Source of the DNA: Brevibacterium picturae
Lineage (GTDB): Bacteria > Actinomycetota > Actinomycetes > Actinomycetales > Brevibacteriaceae
DNA length: 64,000 bases
Direction: 5' to 3'
Assembly (NCBI RefSeq): GCF_900105045.1
Contig: NZ_LT629739.1
Coordinates: forward strand, 186,001 to 250,000
Position numbers and translations under genes: made by a program. Below the pieces are notes generated by a model that saw only the letters and a program-made list of their open reading frames with translations, ran no database searches and was not told the DNA's origin. Of this stretch, positions 8,837 to 17,210 are shown piece by piece (positions within the stretch are counted from its first letter, which is position 1; each line of letters begins with the position of its first letter).

Positions 8837-8855
8837 TAAGGGCAGGCTAACCACA
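8837..8855. promoter_or_regulatory. IdeR/DtxR-type iron box upstream of siderophore permeases
   Basis: TAAGGGCAGGCTAACCACA matches the DtxR/IdeR consensus TTAGGTTAGGCTAACCTAA at 13 of 19 positions, with the half AGGCTAACC perfect. It is placed just upstream of the permease operon. Binding of an iron-loaded repressor is inferred. Confidence 0.65.
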
Positions 8856-8898
8856 ATCTAGTCGAAAACGTCGGCTCGTCCAAACGATTTCCCGATCA

Positions 8899-9384
8899 TC
8901 ACTCTGTGATCTTGCCGATCCTCTCGGAGGTCTGCCGCTGGATCCTCGACAGCATTCCACTCATCCCCCGCAGTCGCAGCGGGCTGACGAGCTCGGTCAT
9001 CGACAGACGCAGGGGCAGGTCAGCTGGGATGGACAGAACCACCTCGGCGGTCTGGCCGTTCAGCCCTTCATAGAGGATGCCGGCGAATCCACGAGTTGTC
9101 GGCGCCTCGGGAGGGGCAGAGAAGTGCAGCCTGACAATCGCCTCATCCCCCTGCTCGGGATCCTCAACCTCGGTGACGAGGAAGATCGGTGACTGGCATT
9201 CGGGCACCTGCTCCAGCAGCTCCGGGTGATCGCTGTAGCGCGGTGGCAGCTCGGGCAGATCCGAGGCGAGTTCGAGCAGCAGCTGGAGTCGGTCGCTGGA
9301 ATCCGTCTCGGCGAAGTCGGTGACGACGTCGGCCAGGCTCTGCGGCAGATCCGAAGTGACTGGAGTGTCTGTGTCGGCAGTCAT
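8899..9384 (-). CDS. sufE: SufE family cysteine desulfurase sulfur acceptor
   Basis: 161 residues. Residues 28-75 carry the SufE core RLQLLLELASDLPELPP and the catalytic Cys63 in VPECQSPIF. SufE takes persulfide sulfur from a cysteine desulfurase (SufS) for Fe-S cluster assembly. The start ATG at 9384 shares one base with the stop of sseA (TGATG), so the two are translationally coupled, an arrangement seen with SseA and SufE-like genes in mycobacteria. No desulfurase lies in the window. Confidence 0.9.
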   Translation of the reverse strand: MTADTDTPVTSDLPQSLADVVTDFAETDSSDRLQLLLELASDLPELPPRYSDHPELLEQVPECQSPIFLVTEVEDPEQGDEAIVRLHFSAPPEAPTTRGFAGILYEGLNGQTAEVVLSIPADLPLRLSMTELVSPLRLRGMSGMLSRIQRQTSERIGKITE

Positions 9385-10292
9385 CAGCGGCTGGGCACCT
9401 CGCCGGCCTCTGATCCGGTGACGATGGGAACGCCGACGACATTGCCCCACTCGGTCCAGGAACCGTCGTAGTTGCGGACGTTGGTGTAGCCCAAAAGGTG
9501 CTGAAGCACGAACCAGGTGTGGCTGGAGCGCTCGCCGATGCGGCAGTAGGCGATGACTTCATCGGCGGTGCCGAGCCCGGCCTCGTCGGTGTAGATGGCC
9601 TTGAGCTCCTCGGCTGATTTGAAGGTGCCGTCTTCGTTTGCGGCCTTCGCCCATGGCACCGATGCGGCAGTGGGGATGTGTCCTCCGCGCAGTGCGCCCT
9701 CTTCGGGGTAGGCGGGCATGTGGGTGCGCTCTCCGCTGTATTCCTCGGGGCTGCGCACATCGATGAGGGGACGCTTGCCCAGGCTGTCTCTGACCTCGGG
9801 CAGGAACGCACGCAGGGTTGAGTCGTCACGGTCGATGACCGGGTATTCGGTCGGTTCCCGGCGTGGCTTCTCCGTGGACAGTTCGCGTTCCTCGGCCTGC
9901 CACTTGGAGCGGCCGCCGTCCATGAGGCGGACGTCTTCGTGTCCGAACAGCGAGAAGACCCACAGCGCGTAGGCGGCCCACCAGTTGGATTTGTCGCCGT
10001 AGAAGACGATCGTGTCCTCACGCGAGATGCCCTTCGCGGACATGAGGGCGGCGAAGCCCTCACCGTCGACGTAGTCACGCGTCACGGTGTCGTTGAGTTC
10101 GGTGTGCCAGTCGACCTTCACCGCGCCGGGGATGTGCCCGGTCTCATAGAGGAGGACGTCCTCGTCGCTTTCGACGATGACCAGTCCGGGTTCACCGGCG
10201 TGCTCGGCCACCCATTCGGTGCTGACCAGTCGTGATCCGTCTGCGTAGTCGGCGAATTTGGCCGTGGTATCGGCCGGGATCGCTGTGCTCAC
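9384..10292 (-). CDS. sseA: Thiosulfate/3-mercaptopyruvate sulfurtransferase (two-domain rhodanese)
   Basis: 302 residues, start GTG 10292 with GAGGAGGAACGA before it. Two rhodanese domains: an inactive N-terminal one (about 20-150) and a C-terminal one with Cys250 in the loop [11 protein letters not shown], the CRxGxR[ST] type of the CysA2/SseA thiosulfate sulfurtransferases. It transfers sulfane sulfur and is coupled to sufE, suggesting a role in sulfur relay. Direct repeats lie upstream at 10321-10350. Confidence 0.9.
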   Translation of the reverse strand: MSTAIPADTTAKFADYADGSRLVSTEWVAEHAGEPGLVIVESDEDVLLYETGHIPGAVKVDWHTELNDTVTRDYVDGEGFAALMSAKGISREDTIVFYGDKSNWWAAYALWVFSLFGHEDVRLMDGGRSKWQAEERELSTEKPRREPTEYPVIDRDDSTLRAFLPEVRDSLGKRPLIDVRSPEEYSGERTHMPAYPEEGALRGGHIPTAASVPWAKAANEDGTFKSAEELKAIYTDEAGLGTADEVIAYCRIGERSSHTWFVLQHLLGYTNVRNYDGSWTEWGNVVGVPIVTGSEAGEVPSR

Positions 10293-10320
10293 TCGTTCCT
10301 CCTCGTGAAGATTGTGATGG

Positions 10321-10350
10321 TGTGGCTCAATGGATCTCTGTGTGGCTCAA
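10321..10350. repeat. Direct repeat in the sseA upstream region
   Basis: TGTGGCTCAA occurs at 10321-10330 and 10341-10350, exactly 20 bases apart, about two helical turns, upstream of the sseA start at 10292. A second 20-base-spaced pair, CAGGTGAG, lies at 10406-10413 and 10426-10433. Either could be a regulator site; no regulator is known. Confidence 0.45.
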
Positions 10351-10442
10351 CGCCACTGCCCACCAGCATATTCCTCACCAAGACTGTCCCGATTTCGGGG
10401 TCTCACAGGTGAGATCGGGGCACCCCAGGTGAGTTCGCGGCG

Positions 10443-11231
10443 TCACGTGCGCGCGAGGAATGCCTGCAGGGAGGAGATGAACGTCTTCGGCTTCTCGGAG
10501 TGGACCCAGTGGCCTGATCCCTTGACGGTGAGCAGGGTTGCGCGGGGGAAGAGGGAGCGCATGAGAGGCAGTTCCTCACGGGAGACGTAGTCCGATGTCT
10601 CACCGGCGATCCAGAGCACCGGGCCGTCGAAGGTCGCCTCCCCCGTCTCGGGGAAGTCTCCGATCGCGGGCAGGCTCTCATGAAGCAGGGTGAGGTTGGG
10701 TTGCCAGGCGTACCCCGCCGAGGTGGTCCGCAGGTTCTGCAGCAGGAACCCCCTGATCGTGTCCTCTGGGATCTTGTCCTGCAGAGCTTCATCCGCAGCG
10801 GTGCGCGACTCGATCTCATTGAGATCGAGTTCGGCGAGGCTCGAGAGCAGATGTTCGAAGACGCCGAGGGACCCGCCTGCAGTGGGGGCGATGTCGACGA
10901 CGACGAGGTGGTCGATGAGTTCCGGATGGCGCAGGGCCAGGATCATGGCGACCTTGCCGCCCAGGGAATGACCGACCAGGTGCACGGGCAGATCTTCGGG
11001 ATCGGTCACCTCGGCGATCATCGCGGCCACGGAGTCGGCCATGCCCACGTAGCTGAAATCCTCGGTCCAGTCCGAATCACCGTGGTTGGGCAGGTCGACG
11101 AGGAGGCTCGAGTAGTCGGGCTCGAGGGCTTTGGCGATGGAGGTGAAGTTCTTGCCGCGGCCGAAGAGTCCGTGGAGGAACACGATGCGCTCTCCGGCGC
11201 TGCCGACGAGTCTGCTGGCGATATCAGTCAC
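10443..11231 (-). CDS. Alpha/beta-fold hydrolase (YbfF-like esterase)
   Basis: 262 residues. Oxyanion-type FLHGLFG at 18-24, nucleophile Ser89 in GHSLGG, and a late His in GSGHWVHSEKP about 238-248, so the triad looks complete. Short YbfF-like esterases share FLHGLFG and NHGDS. The start is GTG 11231, preceded at six bases by TAGGCT with no ribosome site, so the mRNA is probably leaderless. Substrate is unknown. Confidence 0.85.
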   Translation of the reverse strand: MTDIASRLVGSAGERIVFLHGLFGRGKNFTSIAKALEPDYSSLLVDLPNHGDSDWTEDFSYVGMADSVAAMIAEVTDPEDLPVHLVGHSLGGKVAMILALRHPELIDHLVVVDIAPTAGGSLGVFEHLLSSLAELDLNEIESRTAADEALQDKIPEDTIRGFLLQNLRTTSAGYAWQPNLTLLHESLPAIGDFPETGEATFDGPVLWIAGETSDYVSREELPLMRSLFPRATLLTVKGSGHWVHSEKPKTFISSLQAFLART

Positions 11232-11262
11232 GCTTCCAGCCTACCCGGCACGTCTCACCAGG

Positions 11263-11757
11263 TCATGTGCTGTCGGTGGCCGTCTGCTCCAGGGCCTGCA
11301 GCGATTGGTCGAGATAGTCGGGGCTGACGACGGGGAAGCCGCCGAATGCGTCTCGGATCTCCTGTGTTGTGCGTGACCAGTCATAGGTCAGCTTCACCTC
11401 GGTGCCGGTGTCCTTCTCGTCGAGGGCATAGCGCCAGCGCCAACCACCGGGGGCCACATGACCGCTCTCATCGGCTTGTCCGGGATCCCATGCGATCGCG
11501 TGATCGGGTTCGAACGTGGTCACGGTGATGTCGATCCGGTAGTCACCGCTGGCCTCATCGAAGCGCATATTCATGGAGAAGATCTGTCCGGTGGCCGTGA
11601 TCGGCGTCGGATCAATGGCGCCTTGCACCCAGTCCGTGGGTTCGGTGTCCCGGTGCCGAGCCGGATCAGCCAATACGGTGAAGATCGTATGGGCAGGGGC
11701 GTCGATCGTGCGGGTGGCGATGATGTGCTCGTTCGGGTATTTCGCTGCTTCGGCCAT
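11263..11757 (-). CDS. SRPBCC (START-like) family protein
   Basis: 164 residues with the ligand-cavity fold pattern of polyketide cyclase/START-like proteins: HIIATRTIDAPAHTIFTVLADPARH, a central WVQGAIDPTPIT region and WRWRYALDEKDTGTEVKLTY. No catalytic residues can be assigned. Its start at 11757 has TAGGCT six bases upstream and is divergent from the Nudix gene at 11819, which has the same box; both are predicted leaderless from a 61-base shared gap. Confidence 0.8.
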   Translation of the reverse strand: MAEAAKYPNEHIIATRTIDAPAHTIFTVLADPARHRDTEPTDWVQGAIDPTPITATGQIFSMNMRFDEASGDYRIDITVTTFEPDHAIAWDPGQADESGHVAPGGWRWRYALDEKDTGTEVKLTYDWSRTTQEIRDAFGGFPVVSPDYLDQSLQALEQTATDST

Positions 11758-11818
11758 CTGATCAGCCTATTCACCGGACTGCGGCATGGGAAGAGATGCT
11801 CACAGGTAGGCTGAGTCC

Positions 11819-12277
11819 ATGCACTTCTCCGATTACGACACACGACTGGCCGGGTACGCGGTGATCGTCAACCAGGACCGGGAAATCCTTCTCAGCTGGT
11901 TCAACGGCGGCAACGAACCGGCCCATGCTCTGTGGACTCTGCCCGGCGGTGGAATCGAGTTCCACGAGAGCATCGAGGCAGGCACGATCCGGGAGATCAA
12001 AGAGGAGACGGGCTTCGACGCCGAGCTGGTCCGGCCGCTAACGACACACACCTTCACTGAGAATCGCAGCAATTCCGCACGCCGCAGATCGGTCTCGCGT
12101 CCGTTCAAGGGAGTCCGCGTCGTCTATGAGGCTCATATCACCGGAGGCATGCTGGGGACTCTCGAGGTCGACGGCACCACGGACCGTGCCGAATGGTTGG
12201 CCATCGACTCTCTGGCAGACGTGCGGCACGCCCGCATCATCGATATCGGTCTTGATGCGTGGCGTGCCGCAGTGTGA
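11819..12277 (+). CDS. Nudix hydrolase
   Basis: 152 residues. The Nudix box G-x5-E-x7-REUxEExGU is intact from GGGIEFHESIEAG through REIKEETGF (about residues 43-66). The enzymes cleave nucleoside-diphosphate-linked compounds using Mg2+; the substrate cannot be told. TAGGCT at 11807-11812 precedes the ATG by six bases, the leaderless arrangement. Confidence 0.88.
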   Translation: MHFSDYDTRLAGYAVIVNQDREILLSWFNGGNEPAHALWTLPGGGIEFHESIEAGTIREIKEETGFDAELVRPLTTHTFTENRSNSARRRSVSRPFKGVRVVYEAHITGGMLGTLEVDGTTDRAEWLAIDSLADVRHARIIDIGLDAWRAAV

Positions 12278-12324
12278 GGAAGCGTGACGGCCTTGTGAGT
12301 GCGAGAGCTGCTTGAGTGCGGCCG

Positions 12325-13281
12325 CTACTTCAGAGCATCCGCGACGAGCTCGGGCATCTTCTCCGCGGCAAACGACGCGGAGAGCACTGAGTTGAGTGAG
12401 AATGCCTGCCTCACGTCGTTGAGGTCCTCGGTCAGCACCAGGCTGTGCCCGTCCTCGACAGCTGGGATGCGCTTGAAGGCAGCGTCCTCGGTGACTTCGG
12501 CGTCGGGGATGTAGATCGGGAAGGCCACGACCAGGTCCGCGTCGAGATCATCGAGTTTCTCTTCGGACACGGTGGCGGTGAAGCCCGAGGGCTTGAGGGC
12601 TGCGACCTTCTCGGACTGCTTGAATCCGAGCTGTTCCATGAACTGGACTCGCTCCGACCCTTCGACGTAGGCCCCCCAGCCTTCCGAGGTCTTCGCGGCC
12701 ACGCTCACGGACTTCCCGTCGAACTCCGGATGGGCCTCACGAGCGGCCTCATACTTCTTGTCGAGATCCTTGAGCAACTTCTTGCCTTCGTCTTCCTTAC
12801 CCAGGGCCTGGGAGACGAGGTCGACCTGCTGGTCCATAGTCGTCAGGTAGTTGTCTCCGCCTTCAGGCGCTCCCACAGTTGGGGCGATCTCTGAGAGTCG
12901 GTCATAGCGCTCCTGCTCACCGGAGCTCTTAGTATCGAGGATGAGGTCAGGTTCGAGAGCTGCGATCTTCTCGAAATCGGGCTCCATCGTCTCGATGATC
13001 TCCGGGGCCTGGTCGTAGAGGTCCTCGGCCCAGGGGCCGACGCCCTTGCCGCCGAACTCCACCCAGTCGGAGGCTCCGACCGGCTGCACACCGAGTGCCA
13101 ACGCGGTTTCCGCATCTCCCCATCCCAGCGCCACGACCTTCTGCGGGTCCTTGGGCACTTCGACTGCGCCGAATTTCGTGTCGACGCTGATGCCGGAGGC
13201 CGTGTCACCAGGGTCTCCCCCACCGCCGCAGCCGGCGAGCACAAGAACAGAGGCAATCAGTGGAGCGAGAATTCGGCGCAT
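12325..13281 (-). CDS. Iron-siderophore ABC transporter substrate-binding lipoprotein
   Basis: 318 residues with signal peptide and lipobox LAGC (Cys18), then a periplasmic-binding fold of the FhuD/FepB group (VVALGWGDAETALALGVQPVG, IAALEPDLILDTKSSGE). It should deliver a ferric siderophore to the permeases and ATPase at 5795-8810. AAGGA lies before ATG 13281 and an iron box lies at 13300-13318. It is transcribed alone, away from the rest of its transporter. Confidence 0.92.
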   Translation of the reverse strand: MRRILAPLIASVLVLAGCGGGGDPGDTASGISVDTKFGAVEVPKDPQKVVALGWGDAETALALGVQPVGASDWVEFGGKGVGPWAEDLYDQAPEIIETMEPDFEKIAALEPDLILDTKSSGEQERYDRLSEIAPTVGAPEGGDNYLTTMDQQVDLVSQALGKEDEGKKLLKDLDKKYEAAREAHPEFDGKSVSVAAKTSEGWGAYVEGSERVQFMEQLGFKQSEKVAALKPSGFTATVSEEKLDDLDADLVVAFPIYIPDAEVTEDAAFKRIPAVEDGHSLVLTEDLNDVRQAFSLNSVLSASFAAEKMPELVADALK

Positions 13282-13299
13282 GAGTTCCTTCTTAGGTAG

Positions 13300-13318
13300 T
13301 TAGGCGAGCCTAGCTTAA
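13300..13318. promoter_or_regulatory. IdeR/DtxR-type iron box upstream of siderophore receptor
   Basis: TTAGGCGAGCCTAGCTTAA matches the consensus TTAGGTTAGGCTAACCTAA at 14 of 19 positions. It lies 19 bases upstream of the receptor start and its right end contains the TAA stop codon of the upstream WYL regulator (13315-13317). Confidence 0.7.
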
Positions 13319-14316
13319 CCCACAGTTCCCAGTCGCGCACGAATGGTTTGGAGCCGATTGAGCACTTCGTGGTCGGCGGCGATGTCGAAATCAGCATCAA
13401 CGCTCAGCAATGCACACAGGTACTCGACGATGAGATCGAGCGAATCGGCGCTGAGACTCACCTCGCAGCGTTGGCATGTCAGTTCCTTCACGACACCGAA
13501 GATGGTGCCGTGGTATTTCGACCGCAGCTGCAGGGCCGAGATCTCGAAAGTCACGGTGGCGTTGAATCGATAGTGCGCCTCGGCGAAGGACCGGGCCACA
13601 AAGGAGAAGGCGTCGAGCACTTGAGGCTCAAAACGTTCATGTCTGTACTTGACCGAACTGATGCGTTCGACTCGGAACGAACGCCAATCTCGGCGATCGG
13701 AGTCGAAGGCGACCAGATACCAATACCCTGACATCGTGACGAGTTTGTGCGGTCTCACGTGCCGCAGGGTGCGGGCGCCGTCGCGCTTGACGTGAATGAA
13801 TGACAACGCCTGGTGATCAGCGCACGCATCAGAGAGTTCGAGCAGCACATCGGTATCCGGAAGCATGGTTGCGCCCTCGACGTCGGGGCCAGGTCCGGCC
13901 TCAATCGATTGGACGAGTCGATGATATCGATGGCGGAGGCGCGCGGGCAGCATTCGTTCGAGCTTGATCCTCGCACTGTCAGTCGCCACCCGCACACCGT
14001 CCGAAACGGATTGACCGCGCACCTGACGACTGGCCGTCGACAGACTCACTGCAATCGCCACGGCTTCCTCGTCATCGAATTGCAGGGGTGGCAGATTCGA
14101 CGACTCCCCCAGGTTGTATCCCCCATCACGGCCAGTCCGACTGCGAACCGGATAGTCGAGAGACTTCAACCTCTCGATGTCTCTGCGCAGAGTACGAGGC
14201 TGCACACCCAAGCGTTCGCTCAGTTCCCCGGCCTGCCACCACCCTCGCGACTGGAGGAGCGAGAGTAGGCGCAGCAGCCTGCCTGGCATTTCGCTGCTCG
14301 GAGTTCGACTGGTCAC
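13315..14316 (-). CDS. WYL-domain transcriptional regulator (DeoR-like HTH)
   Basis: 333 residues. N-terminal winged helix (about 10-62, GRLLRLLSLLQSRGWWQAGE, TLRRDIERLKSLDYPV) followed by a WYL ligand-sensing domain (about 150-230, SGYWYLVAFDSDRRDWRSFRVERI) and a C-terminal extension. The start is GTG 14316. A perfect TATAAT (14328-14323, minus) with TTGTGG 17 bases upstream places the transcription start on the GTG, so the mRNA is leaderless. An inverted repeat covers this promoter, suggesting autoregulation and control of the divergent FAD oxidase. Confidence 0.88.
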   Translation of the reverse strand: MTSRTPSSEMPGRLLRLLSLLQSRGWWQAGELSERLGVQPRTLRRDIERLKSLDYPVRSRTGRDGGYNLGESSNLPPLQFDDEEAVAIAVSLSTASRQVRGQSVSDGVRVATDSARIKLERMLPARLRHRYHRLVQSIEAGPGPDVEGATMLPDTDVLLELSDACADHQALSFIHVKRDGARTLRHVRPHKLVTMSGYWYLVAFDSDRRDWRSFRVERISSVKYRHERFEPQVLDAFSFVARSFAEAHYRFNATVTFEISALQLRSKYHGTIFGVVKELTCQRCEVSLSADSLDLIVEYLCALLSVDADFDIAADHEVLNRLQTIRARLGTVG

Positions 14317-14322
14317 AGCTGA

Positions 14323-14352
14323 ATTATATTGTGGTCACATTCGTACCACAAT
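14323..14352. promoter_or_regulatory. Divergent promoter with palindromic operator for the WYL regulator
   Basis: ATTGTGGT (14328-14335) and ACCACAAT (14345-14352) are a perfect 8-bp inverted repeat with a 9-base spacer. On the minus strand one arm forms the -35 (TTGTGG, 14351-14346) and the other abuts the -10 (TATAAT, 14328-14323), with a 17-base spacer. A bound dimer would block the regulator's own promoter. Confidence 0.7.
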
Positions 14353-14370
14353 GAATTCTACTGTGAAGGC

Positions 14371-15684
14371 ATGAACTCGATCACAGGATTCCAACTTGAC
14401 CATCCGCACTCCCCCGACCACATCGTCAGCCCCCTGACCGCCACCGAAGTGGCTGCTGCCGTACGCTCAGAGCTGCGCTCCCGTGCACCGCGTATCGCCG
14501 TGCAGTCGACCGGACACGGCCGAACTTCGGGGATGCGTTCGGGGACACTCATCGACACCTCGAGAATGAATGATGTCGCCATCGACCCCTCGGCACGCAC
14601 AGTGACCGCCGGAGCCGGAGCCAGATTCGCGGAGGTGATGGCAGCCGCCGCGCCCCATGGGTTGGCCCCGTTGTCGGGAAGCTTCCCCGGGGTCGGCATT
14701 GCCGGGTACAGCTTGAGCGGCGGCGTTGGCCTTCTGTCACGAAAGTACGGGTTCGCTGCCGACAATGTTCTCAGCGCCGAAATCGTCACCCCGGATGGCG
14801 AGATCAGGATGACATCCGCCCAGGAGAACCCGGAGTTGTTCTGGGCACTGCGCGGGGCAGGTTCGAATTTCGGCATCGTGACCTCTTTGACGATGAGGGT
14901 CTTCCCCATTGGAGAGGTGCTCGGTGGCTCGATCGAGATCGACCTGCGAGCATCTCCCCAAGCCGGCCAGGTGTGGCGGGAATGGGCGATGGGGCAAGGC
15001 CGGGACATGATGACTGCCGCTGCCATCTGCTCGGCTCCGACCACTGCCGCTGACCTGCCTGCCCTCCTGCGCGGAATCCATCAATTGCGAATTCAGATCG
15101 CATGGTCGGGCGAGACTGAACTCGGTCGAGCGCAGGTGGCACTCCTGGAGAGGGCGCTGGTGGCCGCCGGGGCAGAATTCGCCTCGAGCATTGATGTCGT
15201 GCCCTTTGCGAGGACCGGCGAGATATTTGCCGAACCTGATGAGCCCCATTCATACGCCAGTGACGCATTCTTCCTACCCGAGCTCGGCGAGCAGACGACA
15301 GCGAACCTCATTGCAGCGAGTTCCCCGGACCGCGTTCCCTGCTTCACCGTCATCGGTCTGCGTCTGCTTGGTGGCGCCATGGCCAAAGCACCCGAGATTG
15401 CAAACGCCCTCGGACATCGCGATGCCACATGGCTGTTTTCTGTCTTGTCGCCCTTGAACGAGGTCGAGGAGACTCCACTGGCCCATCACCTCACCATTGC
15501 CGGCGAGCTGGGTGCACCCGAGACCGGCGACGCGCCCCTTGGCCGCTCGCTCAATTTCACCTTTCGGTCCTTGACCGCCGAAGAGATCACGTCAGCGTTC
15601 GAGCCCGACGATCTGACACGGTTGCGTTCCCTACGGGATCATTTCGATCCGCGCAGGGTCATGCTGGCCCAGTTCGCGGTGTGA
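14371..15684 (+). CDS. FAD-binding oxidoreductase (BBE/glycolate-oxidase-like, PCMH type)
   Basis: 437 residues from ATG 14371. Residues 25-190 form an FAD-binding PCMH domain (IAVQSTGHGRTSG, GAGARFAEVMAAA, GGVGLLSRKYGFAADNVL, FWALRGAGSNFGIV) as in berberine-bridge and 6-hydroxynicotine oxidases; the final DHFDPRRVMLAQFAV resembles the BBE tail, which more often reads NP. TGHGR keeps the His that usually binds FAD covalently. A TACTGT box ends six bases before the ATG, suggesting a leaderless transcript. The divergent WYL regulator and shared operator imply substrate-responsive control. The 3' end overlaps the convergent permease gene by 26 bases. Confidence 0.85.
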   Translation: MNSITGFQLDHPHSPDHIVSPLTATEVAAAVRSELRSRAPRIAVQSTGHGRTSGMRSGTLIDTSRMNDVAIDPSARTVTAGAGARFAEVMAAAAPHGLAPLSGSFPGVGIAGYSLSGGVGLLSRKYGFAADNVLSAEIVTPDGEIRMTSAQENPELFWALRGAGSNFGIVTSLTMRVFPIGEVLGGSIEIDLRASPQAGQVWREWAMGQGRDMMTAAAICSAPTTAADLPALLRGIHQLRIQIAWSGETELGRAQVALLERALVAAGAEFASSIDVVPFARTGEIFAEPDEPHSYASDAFFLPELGEQTTANLIAASSPDRVPCFTVIGLRLLGGAMAKAPEIANALGHRDATWLFSVLSPLNEVEETPLAHHLTIAGELGAPETGDAPLGRSLNFTFRSLTAEEITSAFEPDDLTRLRSLRDHFDPRRVMLAQFAV

Positions 15685-17149
15685 TCGTCAGCCCGTCGAC
15701 GTCCATCTCCTCCAGACCCACCGTGCGTGAGCGACGTCCGGTGACCAGTCGGTGGATGAGCCAGAGCAGCAAGAACGCGGGCAGCCCGATGTAGGCCGAG
15801 GCGACTTCGAGGACGCGTCCGTGGGCGACGGCCTCGATGTTCTGTCCGATGATGACGATGACGAGCATGCCCAGGGCGATGATCGGACCGATGGGGAACA
15901 TCGGCGCCCGGTACGGCAGGTCGGCGAGATCTCGACCCTGCTTGATGTAGGCGCGGCGGAATCTGAAGTGGCACCAGGCGATGCCGACCCAGACGATGAA
16001 CCCGGACAGGCCGGAGACGTTGATCAGCCAGGTATAGGCCCCACCATCACCCATCACCTCGGAGAGGAAGCCGAACAGGCCGATGACCGCAGTGGCCAGC
16101 AGTGCCATGACGGGGACTCCGCGTTCGTTGAGTCGGGCGAACAGCCTCGGCGCGGTCCCTTCCCTGGCCATCGCATAGAGCATGCGCGTCGAGGCGTACA
16201 GTCCTGAGTTTCCGGCCGAGAGGATCGCGGTGAGGATGACGGCGTTCATCACCGACGCGGCCACGGCGATGCCGGCGCGTTCGAAGACGAGAGTGAAGGG
16301 TGAGGCGGTGACGTCCTCATTGTTCGCCGAGGCCAGCAGCGAGGGGTCCGAATAGGGCAGGAGGAAGCCGATGATGACGATCGCCCCGATGTAGAAGAGC
16401 ATGATGCGCCAGAACACGGTGCGGATGGCTCGTGGCATATCGCGGCGCGGATTGGCCGACTCCCCCGCTGTGACACCGACGAGCTCCGTGCCCTGGAAGG
16501 AGAAGCCGGCGATCATGAATACGCTGATGATCGAGACCCAGCCGCCGACAAATGGCGCTTCGCCTCGTGTCCAGTTGCTCACGCCCGGTGAGTCACCGCC
16601 GATGATGCCGGCGATCATGAGCACACCGAGAACGAGGAACGCCAGCACCGCGGTGACCTTGATGGCGGCGAACCAGAATTCGCCCTCGCCGAAGGCCTTG
16701 GCAGAGAGGAAGTTGAGTCCGGTGAGCAGGGCGAGGAAGATCGCCGCCCAGACCCAGGAGGGCACATCGGGCAGCCAGAAGGACATGATGACCCCGGCTG
16801 CGACGAGTTCGGCCGCGAGAGTGATGGCCCAGTTGAACCAGTAGTTCCAGCCCATGGCGAACCCGAAGGAGGGGCTGACGTACTTCGACCCGTAGGTGTG
16901 GAAGGAGCCGGCCACGGGCAGATGGGTCGACATCTCCCCCAGGGACTGCATGACGAAGAGGACCATGATGCCGATCGCAGCATAGGCCAGGAGTGCACCG
17001 CCGGGTCCGGCCTGGGAAATCGTGCCGCCGGAGCCGAGGAAGAGGCCGGTGCCGATGGCGCCGCCGATGGCGATCATCTGCAGGTGACGCGACTTCAGCC
17101 CCCGTTTGAGTTCGCGGTTCTCCCTCACCGAGGCGGCTGTTTCGTTCAT
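15659..17149 (-). CDS. Amino acid permease (APC superfamily, LysP/GabP-like)
   Basis: 496 residues, twelve predicted membrane segments. The amino-acid transporter signature is present near the N-terminus: RHLQMIAIGGAIGTGLFLGS, then AGPGGALLAY and a second-helix G-E-M motif (LGEMSTHLPVAGSF). FQGTELVGVTAGE and SGNSGLYASTRMLYAMA are typical of basic or aromatic amino-acid permeases. AAGGGA precedes ATG 17149. Proton-driven amino-acid uptake is inferred; the specific substrate is not. Confidence 0.9.
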   Translation of the reverse strand: MNETAASVRENRELKRGLKSRHLQMIAIGGAIGTGLFLGSGGTISQAGPGGALLAYAAIGIMVLFVMQSLGEMSTHLPVAGSFHTYGSKYVSPSFGFAMGWNYWFNWAITLAAELVAAGVIMSFWLPDVPSWVWAAIFLALLTGLNFLSAKAFGEGEFWFAAIKVTAVLAFLVLGVLMIAGIIGGDSPGVSNWTRGEAPFVGGWVSIISVFMIAGFSFQGTELVGVTAGESANPRRDMPRAIRTVFWRIMLFYIGAIVIIGFLLPYSDPSLLASANNEDVTASPFTLVFERAGIAVAASVMNAVILTAILSAGNSGLYASTRMLYAMAREGTAPRLFARLNERGVPVMALLATAVIGLFGFLSEVMGDGGAYTWLINVSGLSGFIVWVGIAWCHFRFRRAYIKQGRDLADLPYRAPMFPIGPIIALGMLVIVIIGQNIEAVAHGRVLEVASAYIGLPAFLLLWLIHRLVTGRRSRTVGLEEMDVDGLTITPRTGPA

Positions 17150-17210
17150 CGTGTCCCTTGACTGTCGTGCGACCGGTGTCCTGTTCGGGCCCCGGCCATT
17201 CTTACCACAT

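Noticed and set aside
9164..10078. 304-codon minus-strand frame across sufE and sseA
   Set aside because: Overlaps two well-supported genes in another frame and has Ser/Arg/Pro-biased, motif-free sequence.
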